Shown: one piece after another, positions 1 to 10,514 of the stretch | Numbering within the stretch: the stretch's first letter is position 1 | How the letters are laid out: every line of letters starts with the position of its first letter | Source: Diospyros lotus | Lineage: Eukaryota; Streptophyta; Magnoliopsida; Ericales; Ebenaceae | Assembly (NCBI RefSeq): GCF_014633365.1 | Contig: NC_068345.1 | Location: 15,508,058-15,572,057 of the forward strand | Length of the DNA stretch: 64,000 nucleotides | Direction: 5' to 3' | Notes under the pieces: model-generated | What the model was told of the DNA's origin: nothing | Seen by the model: the letters and a program-made list of their open reading frames with translations, nothing else | The model's database searches: none | Position numbers and translations under genes: made by a program

Positions 1-274
1 CCAATATAGATTGTCATAGGAAGATAATGACCATAAGAAAACACGAGGGAGGGTGGGTTAAATTTCGGGGACAAAACGACCGTGAGGTTATAAAGATGAT
101 TTCGGCAATGAAGGTAGCAAAGTTGTTGAGCTGAGGAGCTCATGGATTCATAGCTTATGGTTAGTTAGAAGAAAGAGTGGTACCGAAACTCAATGAGGTG
201 TGAGTGAAAAGAGTGGTACCGAAACATCTCTTAGTGGATGTTTTAAAAATCCTTAGCGAAGAGTTAACATAGTG
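1..274 (+). repeat. copia-like LTR, left part (split by solo LTR A)
   Basis: The last ~35 bases (AATCCTTAGYGARGAGTTAA and what follows) match the copia-type LTR at about 37645-37675, and the match resumes after the 275-2730 insertion. An 18-base direct repeat, AAAGAGTGGTACCGAAAC, occurs at about 173 and 207. No open coding region is seen. The left edge of the LTR lies outside the window. Assignment to copia rests only on resemblance to the other LTR, whose ends look copia-like. Confidence 0.5.
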
Positions 275-1226
275 TGTAACTCCCTCTTCTCTTAGAATTG
301 CCCGAGAAGAGGTGCTATGGGGGAAATAACATAAAGCTAACTGATAAACTGAAGTCTGATACCATGACTGAACATCTTAATCAACTGAAATAAATACTTC
401 GAGTCAATATAAACTAAAAACCATAAACTCTGACTAAGGAACAATCCCTCAACTGAAATATAAAATAATACTAAACTGATAAACACTATAAACTAACAAA
501 CTCCCAGACATCTTTAATCTTGAGCGGCTCCACGTACACACACTACTAACCATTGCTGCTAGGCCCCACATCTGGTACTCCCTCACTAGGACTTGGAATG
601 GTGAAGAGTACAAGGTGAGCTACAAAGCTCAACAAGTATAAGCTGGAAAGAATAATTAAAGCTGAATCAAGAAATATCGATATTCATAAAAATACTAACT
701 GTCCTTGCACTGGGAGATATAATAATCATTATAAGGTTGCATTTACAAGATATAATGCACATAAACTGTAAAATAAATGCAGGTATGCAACTTTGTCTCA
801 TAGGCCCACATAACTGTAATACATACATGACTGATCTGAATCCTGCAACATAAAAACTATAAGCACATACTGTTGGCAATATGCCTCTAGACCCTTGGTG
901 GCCACCAGGTGGTAACTCATAAACTGAGCTGTAATTGAAACTGATACTGATGGGATCCCCAAGGACAAGCTGCCTGGCACTCATAATGTAATGATCATAT
1001 AAATGCTGGCACATGATATGTAATTCTCCATATAAAGTCATGCTCAATGCTCATACCAAGATGTATGCACATAATCTCATGAAATAATGTTGAACATATC
1101 ATAACAAAAGTATAAAATGCATAAGCTGTTATTACTATTATTGAAGTCCAAATATTACTCATATTTTTCTTAAAATACCAAATTTATTGATATTTATTCA
1201 TTTATGAAATTAATTATTTATTCTTA

Positions 1227-1310
1227 GGGTGCAACACGAAAACTTCCTAAGGGGGTCACCCATCCTATCATTACTCCCACCTGAGCACGCTTAACTTTGA
1301 AGTTTCTTGA
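1227..1310 (-). promoter_or_regulatory. 5S rRNA-like module inside LTR A
   Basis: On the minus strand this reads as the internal control region of plant 5S rDNA: box A-like GTTAAGCGTGCT (1284-1295), an intermediate GGGAGTA segment, box C-like GGATGGGTGACC (~1255-1266), then GGAAGTTTTCGTGTTGCACC close to the 5S 3' part (to ~1227). The first half of 5S is not recognisable. In family terms this is the RNA polymerase III internal promoter; whether it is active is unknown. Confidence 0.75.
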
Positions 1311-1375
1311 ATATTGGTTGCCAAAAGGAATGCAGTGTATGAAAAATTTAGTGTGAGTGACTTGCACCCTACTTC

Positions 1376-1830
1376 CATTTGAATGTCTCTAAAATTCATT
1401 CGAATGAATTTGAAGGAACTAAAGCATTTGAATGTGATTTGCAAGGCCATTTGAATGCAATAGTAACCCATTCGAATGAGATGAATGGACTACACAAGGG
1501 TCATTCGAATGACAGAAATTTCATTCGAATGCTAGATGATACAAAGTAAAGGCTATTCAGATCTTTCAAGGACTCATTCAAATGATAAAAAGACTCATTC
1601 GAATGACACACTCAAAACCTCAAGAACACATTCGAATGATACGATAACACTGAGAACTCATTTGGATACCATAAAAACTCATTCGAATAACATAAGACTC
1701 ATTCGAATGTCTGAAATCTCATACAAAATAAAGCTTACGATAACTGAGACCACAAAACTCATTCAAATGATGCCATAACACTAAGAACTCATTCGGATAA
1801 CACCCAAAACTCATTCGAATGTCTGGAACA
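1376..1830. repeat. array of CATTCGAATG palindromes
   Basis: About 16 copies of CATTCGAATG or one-base variants (CATTTGAATG, CATTCAAATG, CATTCGGATA) lie at irregular spacing of ~15-50 bases. The ten-mer is a perfect palindrome with CpG at its centre. Spacer sequence is not repeated, so this is not a simple tandem satellite. The equivalent region of LTRs B and C carries ATCCGGAT instead. Confidence 0.85.
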
Positions 1831-2730
1831 TTATAAGAATAAACTTACAGTAACAGAGACTGCATCTTGAATTGAAGCTTAATATTACTACACCATTCTG
1901 AAAGAAATATTGGGAGAACAATCCCAATCAATATAGAATAACATCAAGATGAATCGACAATCATACTGGGAAGGAAACGCTTGTGAGAAAATTATGCAAA
2001 GCTTATCAAAACTCATTGTACATGTATATACTGCATGGATATATATATAAACATACTGCTTGATTAATCTGAAAACTCAAATAAAGAGTTACTAAAACTG
2101 AGATTAATACTGAATCATGATCCCGTAAGAATGGTTTACTGGGATAGATACTTGCTTATGACTTCACTATTATACGCATACATATATATATAGATATATA
2201 AATGTATCTGTTTGCTAATGCAAAACTGAAGCTTAATGAAGTTATTTAATAATCTAAAAATGTACTCACAAGAACCTATAATGGAAGGGATTACAAGGAA
2301 GATACTCGCCTTTCAATCTCCCTGATCAACTTTTATGACTTCGATGGAAATGCCAATATCACTGTTGAAGCTTTTCCAATTTTCTGTTCTTCATGGTGTG
2401 AAGAAAAACTAAATTCTACGAATATATATATATATAATGGAGAACAACCCTAAAAGCCCATCTCAATCTCCTATTATAACTTAGAGATCTCTTAGACTTC
2501 TCCTCACCTGAGGATAAGCCAGCTCATAATATCACTAATTAGAAATTAAATTCTAATAACCACTTCTTAAATGACCATCATGTCCTTGCACTTAATTCTT
2601 AAATAACTAAATGCCATTAAGTGTTATTTCTTAATTAAAAACCTCTAAATTGCCACATTAAATAATTAATTGGCAATTTTACTTTTAAATAATTCTAAAT
2701 AAATTCTAGACCCTCTAACAGGTCATTACA

Positions 2731-3255
2731 TAGTAGGCTAGGCTTGTTGGCTGAATGACTCAAAAATGTTGTGCTCTTGTGTTTTCTTTTCTTCTTATGT
2801 TTTTAATGGTATTACTTTACTATACAATGTATTCTCATTTGGTTTTTATCTCATCTAGCATTAAGCAAAATTGCTTTAGTTTTCATTACATGCATAAAAG
2901 ATTTACTAATCTCTCCAATGTCATGTTTATTTCTCAAATGCATATAAGTTCATGAGATTTTGTAGATTAAAATCTAATAAAGTAAGTAAAATGATATTGT
3001 TGTCCACATAACTATTTTCTCATTCTTAGCCTCAAATGTCACCTATTATCTATAAATATATATTCTATGGTTGAAATATGTATAGATTAATCTTTATGAA
3101 AAATCTATTAATGCATATAATTTTATATCAATTTGTTGTAACCTTTTATGTTATAAAAAGTATCATTTCAAATTAGCTTTGATCTATAATATTTTTAATA
3201 TTGCAAAAATATTCAAAACATCTAATTCACCTATCCTCTTGAGTGATCTTTCAAG
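2731..3255 (+). repeat. copia-like LTR, right part
   Basis: Continues the LTR interrupted at 275. TAGGCTAGGCTTG and GTGCTCTTGTGTT align with the copia-type LTR at ~37671-37720. TAATTCACCTATCCTCTTG near 3220 corresponds to the end of that LTR (TAATTCACCCCCCCTCTTG at ~37848). The exact right end is unclear. No gene is seen. Confidence 0.5.
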
Positions 3256-3714
3256 ACTGTTCCCCGAAGACCCTCCGGAGGCAATATCCCTCGAAGACTC
3301 TAAAGACCCTTTGGGGGGCCTGAAGCCTCACTGCTCTCGAGCCACAGATTAGGCCCCATTTTCTGTTGAACATTCAGCAATATCTTGATCCTCTCTGTTT
3401 TCCCAAGGGACTTTGTTTTTGCTGTTCTACGGTAAATAAATTTAATTATTGTAGTTTGAAAACAAGTGCTATTGTAAAAGTTGGTTAAAGCTAACTTTCT
3501 AGTTATAGTCACTTGATTTTATAGAAAGCTCTACTTGAGTGGTTCAAAAGTCACTCAATTAATACCCTAGAGATTCAGAGCCTTTTTGACAACATTTTAA
3601 TTCAAGCTTTGACTAAGACATAAATATATTATACTTATAACTTGATTTAACAAGTTCTATGGCTGCACTTCTCACCCTACAATTTAGATAGCCTTAATCA
3701 GTTTGGATGTTCAG
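3256..3714. other. unassigned AT-rich sequence, no gene
   Basis: A short GC-richer stretch (3260-3360) with repeated GAAGACYCT words is followed by AT-rich DNA. Open frames are short and resemble no family I know. Probably the remnant of another element. Confidence 0.4.
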
Positions 3715-5223
3715 TGTTGAAATGGTGAGGAGGTTTAAACTCACCAGTGTGTGAGTGTAATTGTAGCACAAATATAAATTCCAGACAAGTCCGGGTCGAT
3801 TCACTGGGAGGTTTATTTAACAAAAGAATTGTTCATTCGGGTTGATTTATCCAAAGAGAGCTAAGTTTTCTTGATTGTGAAAATGTTTTTTGCAATATTA
3901 AAAAGGTCTTGGGTTGAGGCGAGTTCAGAACCAATGCCTAATAAATCTCTTATAGCAATTTAAACAGCAACATTAATCTGAAATAAACAGAGGATCGTTT
4001 GGTAGTTATAATTCAAGATACAAATGATTCTCAGCTAAGCAACCCTCATACATGATATGAGGGTTCTAGGTTAAGATGTCACTGTAAATTGTATTATACT
4101 ACAGATTGTGATTTGATCGTCTGAGCTTGGGTATATCTCATCTCCAATTCTAGCAACTCTCATACATGGCATGAGAGTTCTAAGTTAGGATGATGACCCA
4201 ATCCAAACTCACAAAATCATTTACACATTCAACTCGAGTTTAACTCAGATAAATCTTGCATTCATCGAGGTTTGGCTTATCTTGAGATTCAAGAACATTG
4301 GACACTGTCCTTGCCTTAACCCAAGATTATATTTAGCTACTCATTTTCATTTAAAAGTTAATTAATAAGAATTTAAATGGCGTAATTTAAATAACAGAAT
4401 TTAAATGACAAGAATTAAGATAACATAAACTAACCAGTCATTTAGGCGGTGGATAATTAAAAGACAAGAATTAAATTACAGAAATTTAAAGGCAGAAATT
4501 AACCGGCCATTTAGGCGATGGATAATAAAGTAACAATAAATGACATAAGAATTTAAAAGAAGAAATGAAGGAAGTAAGATTACAAGAGAAAACAAGAGAG
4601 AGAATAAGAGCAATTCTCTAAGAGAAACTCTAAGAACAAAACTAAACTTTGATTCAAGTAATAACCACTTCCCCGCAAATGCACCAAAATGAGCTATTTA
4701 TAACTCACAAGATGCAATACAAGCCACACAATTATTCAACAAAACATTCACCTAACTAGTGGAAGAAAATTAGGTAAAAGACAAAAAATACAAAAGACTT
4801 TGTGTGATGGACTTCTCATAAGAATACAAAAGACTTTAGGTGGTGGACTTCTCATAAGAATACAAAAGACTTTAGGTGATAAAACATTTATAAAAATTCA
4901 AAACAAAGAAAAGTCTTCTACAAATTGGGCTTTGTTGGGCCTTTGATTGGTCTTGGGCCTTTCTTATGTTGGATTCTATTTGATAGTTTGGCCAAGTGCA
5001 CTTGAAACATCCTCTAGACTCCATAGTTGGCCCATGATTTTGAGCAACAATAATGGGTAATCCAACGTCTTCGATTTATGCCCCTAATTAATTGTAGAAG
5101 TCAGCTTCCTTGCTTCATCCTGCAATAATATGTAATGCAAATAATTATTTATTTTAAGCATAATTATAAAGTCAAAATGGGGACATAATTCATTAAGATT
5201 TAGGAAATATTAACCCCTTATCA
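3715..5223 (-). mobile_element. LTR-like unit, possibly a solo LTR of a Tat/Ogre-type element
   Basis: The unit runs from TGTTGAAATGG to CCCCTTATCA, so it has TG...CA ends. Flanks are TTCAG and TTCTA, a weak duplication. It contains GACAAGTCCGGGTCGATTCA, a phrase I associate with plant gypsy LTRs of the Tat/Ogre group. No coding region. Internal direct repeats include a ~40-base block at ~4039 and ~4145 (CATACATGRYATGAGRGTTC). Class and orientation are tentative. Confidence 0.45.
4786..4881. repeat. 36-bp tandem repeat, about 2.6 units
   Basis: AATACAAAAGACTTTAGGTG followed by GTGGACTTCTCATAAG repeats head to tail with few changes. It lies inside the LTR-like unit at 3715-5223. Confidence 0.8.
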
Positions 5224-5556
5224 TTCTATACACTAAAATGTTTTGGTTATCCAAGCAACAAATATTCATTTTTAAGTTAAAAACAATAGGCAATTTAAGA
5301 ACATTGAGAACCTTTAAGAAAATTTGATACTGAGTATCGAATAGATAATTTAAGCTTTATGAATCAATATTCACGAAACACTACTTAACTATTTACATTT
5401 AAATATCAATAATGACACTTAACATTAAGAATATATATATATATCTATATGAGACATATTGCTCTTTTGCTTGAATAATGTTGTCACATGTCACATGATA
5501 CTCATGCATTTTGGATATTTAGAATATCCCTTGAAATCTTAGAACAATATATTAAT
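5224..5556. other. AT-rich spacer, no gene
   Basis: No recognisable coding or RNA feature. A short (AT)n run lies near 5432-5446. Confidence 0.5.
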
Positions 5557-5809
5557 TGTAACATCCCGCATCTAGTGATAGGAAGGATTGGATCACCTTA
5601 CCTTAATGACCCTATGCGAAATTCCCAAGGGTCACCCATCATTGAGTTACCCTAGATCAAACATGTTTAACCCGAGAGTTCTTTATCCACATTCTACTCA
5701 AAAGGTATCTAACTAGTGTTGTTTCATTCCTTACTATATATATATATATATACACTATCTTCTCTAGAGTCCATTCTTAGACCTGCCCTTGGGCTCTTGG
5801 CATATTACA
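5557..5809 (-). mobile_element. solo LTR of a Cassandra TRIM
   Basis: A 253-bp unit from TGTAACATCCCGC to GGCATATTACA, alignable to both LTRs of the Cassandra copy at 9173-9838. Flanks TTAAT/TTAAC form a near-perfect 5-bp duplication. The 5S-derived segment is decayed: GGGTCACCCATC is kept at ~5629, but the box A region is damaged (GATCAAACATGTTTAAC). An (AT)n run interrupts it at ~5739-5754. Confidence 0.8.
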
Positions 5810-6124
5810 TTAACAGATAAAGCCTATTATCATATTAAGGTTCTCAACCTCAACCCATCAAAACAATAAACTTTCAAAACAACAAAGCTCAACTCATCAA
5901 ATATGAGAGTACAAAACAATAAACTTTTAAAATAACAAAGCTTAACTCATCAAATATCAGAGTATAGATAGAACAAATAGATAAACCTCTTAATATATAA
6001 TATACAAAGCACATTAAAAAATAAGAAATAAAAACAATCTTAACACAAATAGATAAAATATATCTTAACATTTCCTCAAGAAATATGAGAATATTAAAGT
6101 TTTTCCATAAAATAATAATCATTA
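5810..6124. other. AT-rich spacer with a ~50-bp tandem duplication
   Basis: Two ~50-base units (AATAAACTTTCAAAACAACA... and AATAAACTTTTAAAATAACA...) lie side by side at ~5865-5970. The continuation of the ABCG relic is not recognisable here. Confidence 0.5.
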
Positions 6125-6261
6125 AAACATAGAAAACTTAACAATAAGCATTATAGGCCATTTCTATCATAAAGATGCATGTAGTGTTCCATTAGAAAAC
6201 AGGAATCACTTTGACCCAAGTGTAGAAAGTGGTTGACATGGTGAAGGCAAAGAAATAGATT
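6125..6261 (-). pseudogene. ABCG half-transporter pseudogene, fragment beyond the MULE
   Basis: Read on the minus strand from 6261, the sequence encodes FFAFTMSTTFYTW, then VIPVF, a stop, IFMIEMAYNAY, a stop and FYVL. Plant ABCG proteins of the ABCG1/2/6/16/20 group have, just after the first membrane segments, a stretch resembling FFAFAMSTTFYTCAEAIPVF and YIFMRETAYNAYRRSSYVL. This is the direct continuation of the frame that stops at 52900 on the other side of the MULE. In-frame stops show it was dead or died later. Resemblance ends near 6125. Confidence 0.85.
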
Positions 6262-7145
6262 GGGAAATTTGGAAAAATAGGACTCTCGGTACTAAACTTT
6301 GAAAAAATAGGACACTTTGAAAATCTTTGCAAAACTAGGACTTTTGAAAATTGATTGGACAAAAATGCCCCCGCTTTAAATCAACGATAGGATCTTGTCT
6401 TCTTTTCTTCTTCTTTCACGAATATTCTCACTTGCCAAAGTGTTGATGCTTCTTCATCAATCGTCTTCTTTAAACCCATTGTTGTTCTTCCCTAAGTGTT
6501 GTTGCTTTCGCACATCAATCATCTTCTCTCCATCTAGGTATTTATTTATTTTCCTATCTTTAAGGAAATTTGGTCAACAAATCTGAGTAGTTTGGGTGAG
6601 TTCAAGATAGTTGATCCTTTTTTCTATTATTTTTTGAATAAAATAGTAATGGGTTTGTAAATGAAGTCGACTCTGGTTCTTCATTCAAAAGCTCGATTGA
6701 GTGAAAAGTATGCATTTCGCTAGTTTGGACATATATTGGTTGATATATCGATAATTTACATCATGATATATTTCAACCGATATAACTTCAAACACAGAAG
6801 TATCGTGAAAAATGATTATATCAGTTTCTATATCATTCATGTAAGGATATATTCGAAAGGATGTATGTGTACCGACATCCTTTCTTAACTGATATATCAG
6901 AAGCTTGTTATCGATTGAGGTCTTATGTAAACCGATATATATTAATCGATATGCCCTTACACAATCGACATTAAAAAATTGATATATTTTATACTTACAG
7001 AATCGATATATTTTTATTTAATTTAGAAATCGTTTCAATTTATATTATAGGAATGGCAGCTTCGAGACCTATCTTTGTACTTGTGATGTATAGAGGTCAG
7101 TGGCAATATCATGTTGATACGAAAGAATATAAATGCGAGACTGAT
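6262..7145 (+). repeat. left terminal inverted repeat of the MULE
   Basis: Aligns with the reverse complement of 52020-52899 over essentially its full length, including a shared T/C-rich leader (6390-6570), a block of ATCGGT-type motifs (6720-7010) and the first ~35 codons of the transposase (from 7053). Similarity stops just after the codons for an ETD/VTD tripeptide. The two arms have diverged clearly, so the insertion is not recent. Confidence 0.85.
6725..7010. repeat. ATATCGGTTA-type motif cluster, left arm
   Basis: Copies include AACCGATATA (6775), ACCGACATC (6871), AACTGATATA (6887), AACCGATATAT (6930) and ATATCGAT near 6746. They lie between the leader and the transposase start. The same motif recurs in the right arm and in introns of the DUF1985 gene. 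Confidence 0.7.
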
Positions 7146-9225
7146 AATGTGGGTCGATAATACGTGTGGAGCCAGATTGCATATTCAATCAACTGGTAAG
7201 TTCCTATATAGCAAGTTCAATGTTTGTTCGGCTGAGAAGTTAATTGTGTTGAAGTACAAGTTTAAGTAGTTGGATCTATCCGCACTTCCATTGGAGATTC
7301 ATGATGATACATATGTTGAGTGCTTTCTAGTCAAATGCTCTCGGATAGAGTCCAGAAGTGCTTTGTGTGTTGATTTTGTGGACAAATTATAACCTTAAAC
7401 AAAACCTAATTCTGGTGTTAGAAATAATGAAGAGGTTGCAGAGAATAAAGTTTGTAGGAATTCTCCGGTGACATGCTTGGGCAGTGATAGTTCAATACTG
7501 TCGAAATATGAGATTAATTGCGATGATGTTGTGGATGGAAATGGTTATGAAGATGTTAATTGGGATGTTGGAAATGGTGTTGAAGATGTTAATTGGGATG
7601 ATGCTGGACATGGGGTTAAAAATGTTAATTAGGATGATGTTGGACATGGGGTTAAAGATGTATTCAATGCTGATGATGCTGAAAATTTGGACAATATCAA
7701 TGTAGAGGTTGGTGATCATGCTGAGCAGCCTAGTTTGCTCTCATCTTCAAGAATATCAAGGGGTAGTTCGGGAACATCGTCGACATGTCAGAAGTTGAGT
7801 TGAACCAAATTTTTGCGTCAAAATCATAATTGCATGAACGGATGAGTTTGTTGGCTTTGAAGTCAAATCAACTAAGAAGGTAGTGTAAATGGAATGTAAG
7901 AACTATGATTGTAAATAGCGGTTGAGGGCAGCCACGCTTGACACTTCTTTTGGTTAGACAGTTAGGAAATATGTAAATATTCATTCATGATCATCTTCAA
8001 TAATGCACCGCGATCATTATCAGGCAAAGAGCAGAATAATTGGTTCTTATATAAAAACTAATTTCGAGGATGTTAAGTTTATTTATAAGCCTAAGAACAT
8101 TATCGACGTTTTTTGTAAGGACTTTAGGGTTAACATAAGTTATGATAAGGCATGGCGATCGAGGGGAAAAGCTTTGAACATGACCAGGGGGTGCAGAGGA
8201 ATCATTCCAGTTGCTTCCATCTCGTCTATACATGTTGAAGTTGAATAACCCTAGGACTATTGCAAAATTTGAGAGTGACAGTGGTAATAGATTCAAGTGC
8301 CTTTTTATGGCCATTGGTGTATGCCTTACAAGATTTCGTAGCAAGATGCAGCCTGTTATTGCAGTCCACACTTGTTTCCTTAAGGAAAATTATCTTGGTA
8401 GTTTGTTTGTTGCCACATGCAAAGATGGTAACAATAATGTTTATCATATAGTGTGGGGAGTCAAAGATTCTGAGAATGATGCCTCATGGGCATGGTTCTG
8501 CAATAATTTACGCTCTAAAATTGGTGATGAGATACCTAATTTGAGATTTGTGTCTAACTAGCACAAGAGCATCCTTAAGGCAGTCATAATAGTGTTCCCT
8601 AACTCATTGCATGTTTCATGTATATATCATATGGGCTAGAACATTAAGGCTAAATTCAAACAGAAAAATGTGCATGCTCTTTTCTACAAGGCTGCGAAGG
8701 CTTATCGACAATCAGAATTTCATGAATACTTTAATGAGCTCGAGCAATATGCTTCGGCTGTCGGTGACTATCTTAGAGAGGCTGACTTTAGTCGTTGGGC
8801 ATGTGCATATTCGGATGGTAATAGGTTTAATATAATGACAACAAACAATGCAGAATGCCTCAATGCAACTCTGATGGATGCGCACAAATTGCCGATTCAA
8901 TGTTTTATGGAGAATATTAGGAATATGCTACAACACTAGTTTTATGAGAGACGAGGTGGTGCTAGTAAAATGGGTGGATATATAACAACATGGGTTGAGG
9001 GAGAAATAGGCAAATGACTGGCATTATCCCAATATTAGCGTCCAAAACTGATTGATATGTATAGATTCAATGTTCAGGATGGTCACTTTGGTGGCATTGT
9101 TGACTTGAACATGAAAACTTGCACATGTCGAGTGTTTGATTTTAACAAATTGCCATGTGGTCATGCCCTGGCTGTAACATCCCGCTCGAGCGATAGGAAG
9201 AACCGGAACAACTTACCCTGATGGG

Positions 9226-9300
9226 CCTACACGAACTTCCCAGGGGGGTCACCCATCCCTGGATTACCCCAGGTTAAGCACGCTTGCTTAACTTGGGAGT
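9226..9300 (-). promoter_or_regulatory. 5S-derived Pol III promoter module, left Cassandra LTR
   Basis: On the minus strand: AGTTAAGCAAGCGTGCTTAA (box A region with the small insertion), then GGGATGGGTGACCCCCCTGG and GAAGTTCGTG (box C region). It matches the second half of plant 5S rRNA. Confidence 0.85.
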
Positions 9301-9666
9301 TCTTTGCCAACATTCAGCCCAAAAGGTATCCAGCTGGTGTTGTTTCCTTTCTTACACTATCCTCGATATATTTTAACTTTTCTGGGCTCTTGGGGTATTA
9401 CATTCTCCCCCCCTTAAGCACATGACGTCCTCGTCATGCGACCTTACAACCGGTTCCAGATCTCCCCCCGTGCATGGCCGATGTGGGATTCGCCTAAGGT
9501 GCCTACACGCACCCCCCATAGGGGCCTCACACCCCCCCCGGGACTAAGCCTCCTCGCTGAGGTTTGCCCCACCACCGCGCTCAGAGGCTCAAGGGTCAGC
9601 TCTGATACCATTTGTAACATCCCGCTCGAGCGATAGGAAGAACCGGAACAACTTACCCTGATGGGC

Positions 9667-9736
9667 CTACACGAACTTCCCAGGGGGGTCACCCATCCCT
9701 GGATTACCCCAGGTTAAGCACGCTTAACTTGGGAGT
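9667..9736 (-). promoter_or_regulatory. 5S-derived Pol III promoter module, right Cassandra LTR
   Basis: On the minus strand: AAGTTAAGCGTGCTTAACC (box A), then GATGGGTGACCCCCCTGGGA and AGTTCGTG (box C). It matches plant 5S rRNA in sequence and spacing better than the left LTR does. Confidence 0.88.
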
Positions 9737-10176
9737 TCTTTGCCAACATTCAGCCTAAAAGGTATCCAGCTGGTGTTGTTTCCTTTCTTACACTATCCTC
9801 GATATATTTTAACTTTTCTAGGCTCTTGGGGTATTACACTGGCTGCTGCACATTCACGCAATATTGACCTATACACTTTGTGCTCCTTATACTACTAAAC
9901 AAAAGCTTTGTTGTGTGCTTATGCCGATCCGATAATGCATGTGGGCAGCCAAGCCGACTAGACCATGCTGGAGGAAATTGCATCTATTAAATTGATACCG
10001 CCGGCAAGTAGACGCAAATGTGGAAGACGTAAGATTTGTTGAATTCCTTTAGCCAGTGAAGAGAAGATGAGCGTAAAATGCAGCCGTTGTGGTTAAATTG
10101 GTCACAATCGCCAAACTTGCTCAAATCCAATAACTTTGGATGAAGAAAGAAGGCATGAAACTTGCAAAAGTGGTTA

Positions 10177-10514
10177 GTTGCATTATTGACAATTGGCAAC
10201 CACCATGAAGTTCACATATTCGGATGACACAAATTCTTGTATTGAACCCATTTTTTGTATATTTACATTGTTGTAATAAACATTTAAATTTACATTTTGT
10301 ATTAAACATTTAGAAGTCCAATCTTTTAATAAGCATCTATATTGTTGTAACAACAATGTAACATGTATCATTATAGTATTGAATAGAATTTTTTCTTGGG
10401 GAATCAATATTGGTGCATACATATCGGTTATATAAACGATGTATGTTAACTGATGAAAACTGAGCAAGAGGACATCGGTCCAACTTATTGGTTTATAACA
10501 GATTCAACATAATT
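10177..10514. other. MULE 3' flank with ATATCGGTTA motifs
   Basis: Noncoding DNA downstream of the transposase. ATATCGGTTA (10421-10430) and nearby ATCGGTCCAAC recur. The stretch 10395-10480 resembles 38455-38600 on the same strand, including ATATCRGTTATATAAAYGA. Confidence 0.6.

Larger units (their letters stand above)
275..2730 (-). mobile_element. solo gypsy-type LTR A, carrying a 5S-like module
   Basis: Read on the minus strand, the 2456-bp unit starts TGTAATGACC and ends GAGTTACA, so it has TG...CA ends. The flanks are TAGTG (270-274) and TAGTA (2731-2735), a 5-bp target duplication with one change. Joining the flanks restores similarity to the copia-like LTR near 37660, which confirms the insertion. 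It is homologous along much of its length to the LTRs at 20019-22649 and 29450-31549. No internal region or second LTR is present, so it is a solo LTR left by LTR-LTR recombination. Gypsy assignment is from the termini and general LTR layout, not from protein. Confidence 0.8.
9173..9838 (-). mobile_element. complete Cassandra-type TRIM retrotransposon
   Basis: Two nearly identical ~230-bp LTRs (9173-~9401 and ~9615-9838) flank a ~210-bp noncoding centre. The target duplication CTGGC/CTGGC is perfect and splits the SWIM domain of the transposase. Beside the right LTR, AGCTCTGATACCATT is, on the minus strand, AATGGTATCAGAGCT, a methionine-tRNA primer binding site. Beside the left LTR, CTCCCCCCCTTAAG is the complement of a polypurine tract. 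Both set the orientation to minus. Each LTR contains a 5S-derived segment, the hallmark of Cassandra. No protein is encoded; it depends on other elements. Only the left LTR has a 4-base duplication (TTGC in GCTTGCTTAAC). Confidence 0.95.
7053..10176 (+). pseudogene. mudrA-type MULE transposase, broken
   Basis: Would have catalysed MULE excision and insertion through a DDE nuclease. The start is placed at the ATG at 7053, just after a splice-acceptor-like TATTATAG. The N-terminus (RPIFVLVMYRGQW) resembles mudrA N-terminal regions. An acidic stretch of ~42-bp repeats (Asn-Trp-Asp-Asp) follows at 7530-7700. The MULE transposase domain is visible at 8330-8935, with phrases such as LFVATCKDGNN and NAECLNATL. 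A SWIM zinc finger (CTCRVFDFNKLPCGHAL) spans ~9118-9172 and resumes after the Cassandra insertion as AAAHSRNIDLYTLC. A CCHC knuckle (CSRCG...GHNRQTC) ends it. Several in-frame stops and shifts make it nonfunctional. Family assignment is secure; subfamily is not. Confidence 0.85.

Noticed and set aside
1376..1830. CRISPR-like array of short repeats
   Set aside because: Repeats are ten bases, irregularly spaced, in a plant LTR; no cas genes and no constant repeat-spacer period.
9600..9620. tRNA-like AGCTCTGATACCATT
   Set aside because: It is the minus-strand primer binding site, not a tRNA gene; no cloverleaf around it.
9436..9692. Open frames in both strands of the Cassandra centre
   Set aside because: TRIM internal regions are noncoding; the frames follow from high GC and absence of stops.
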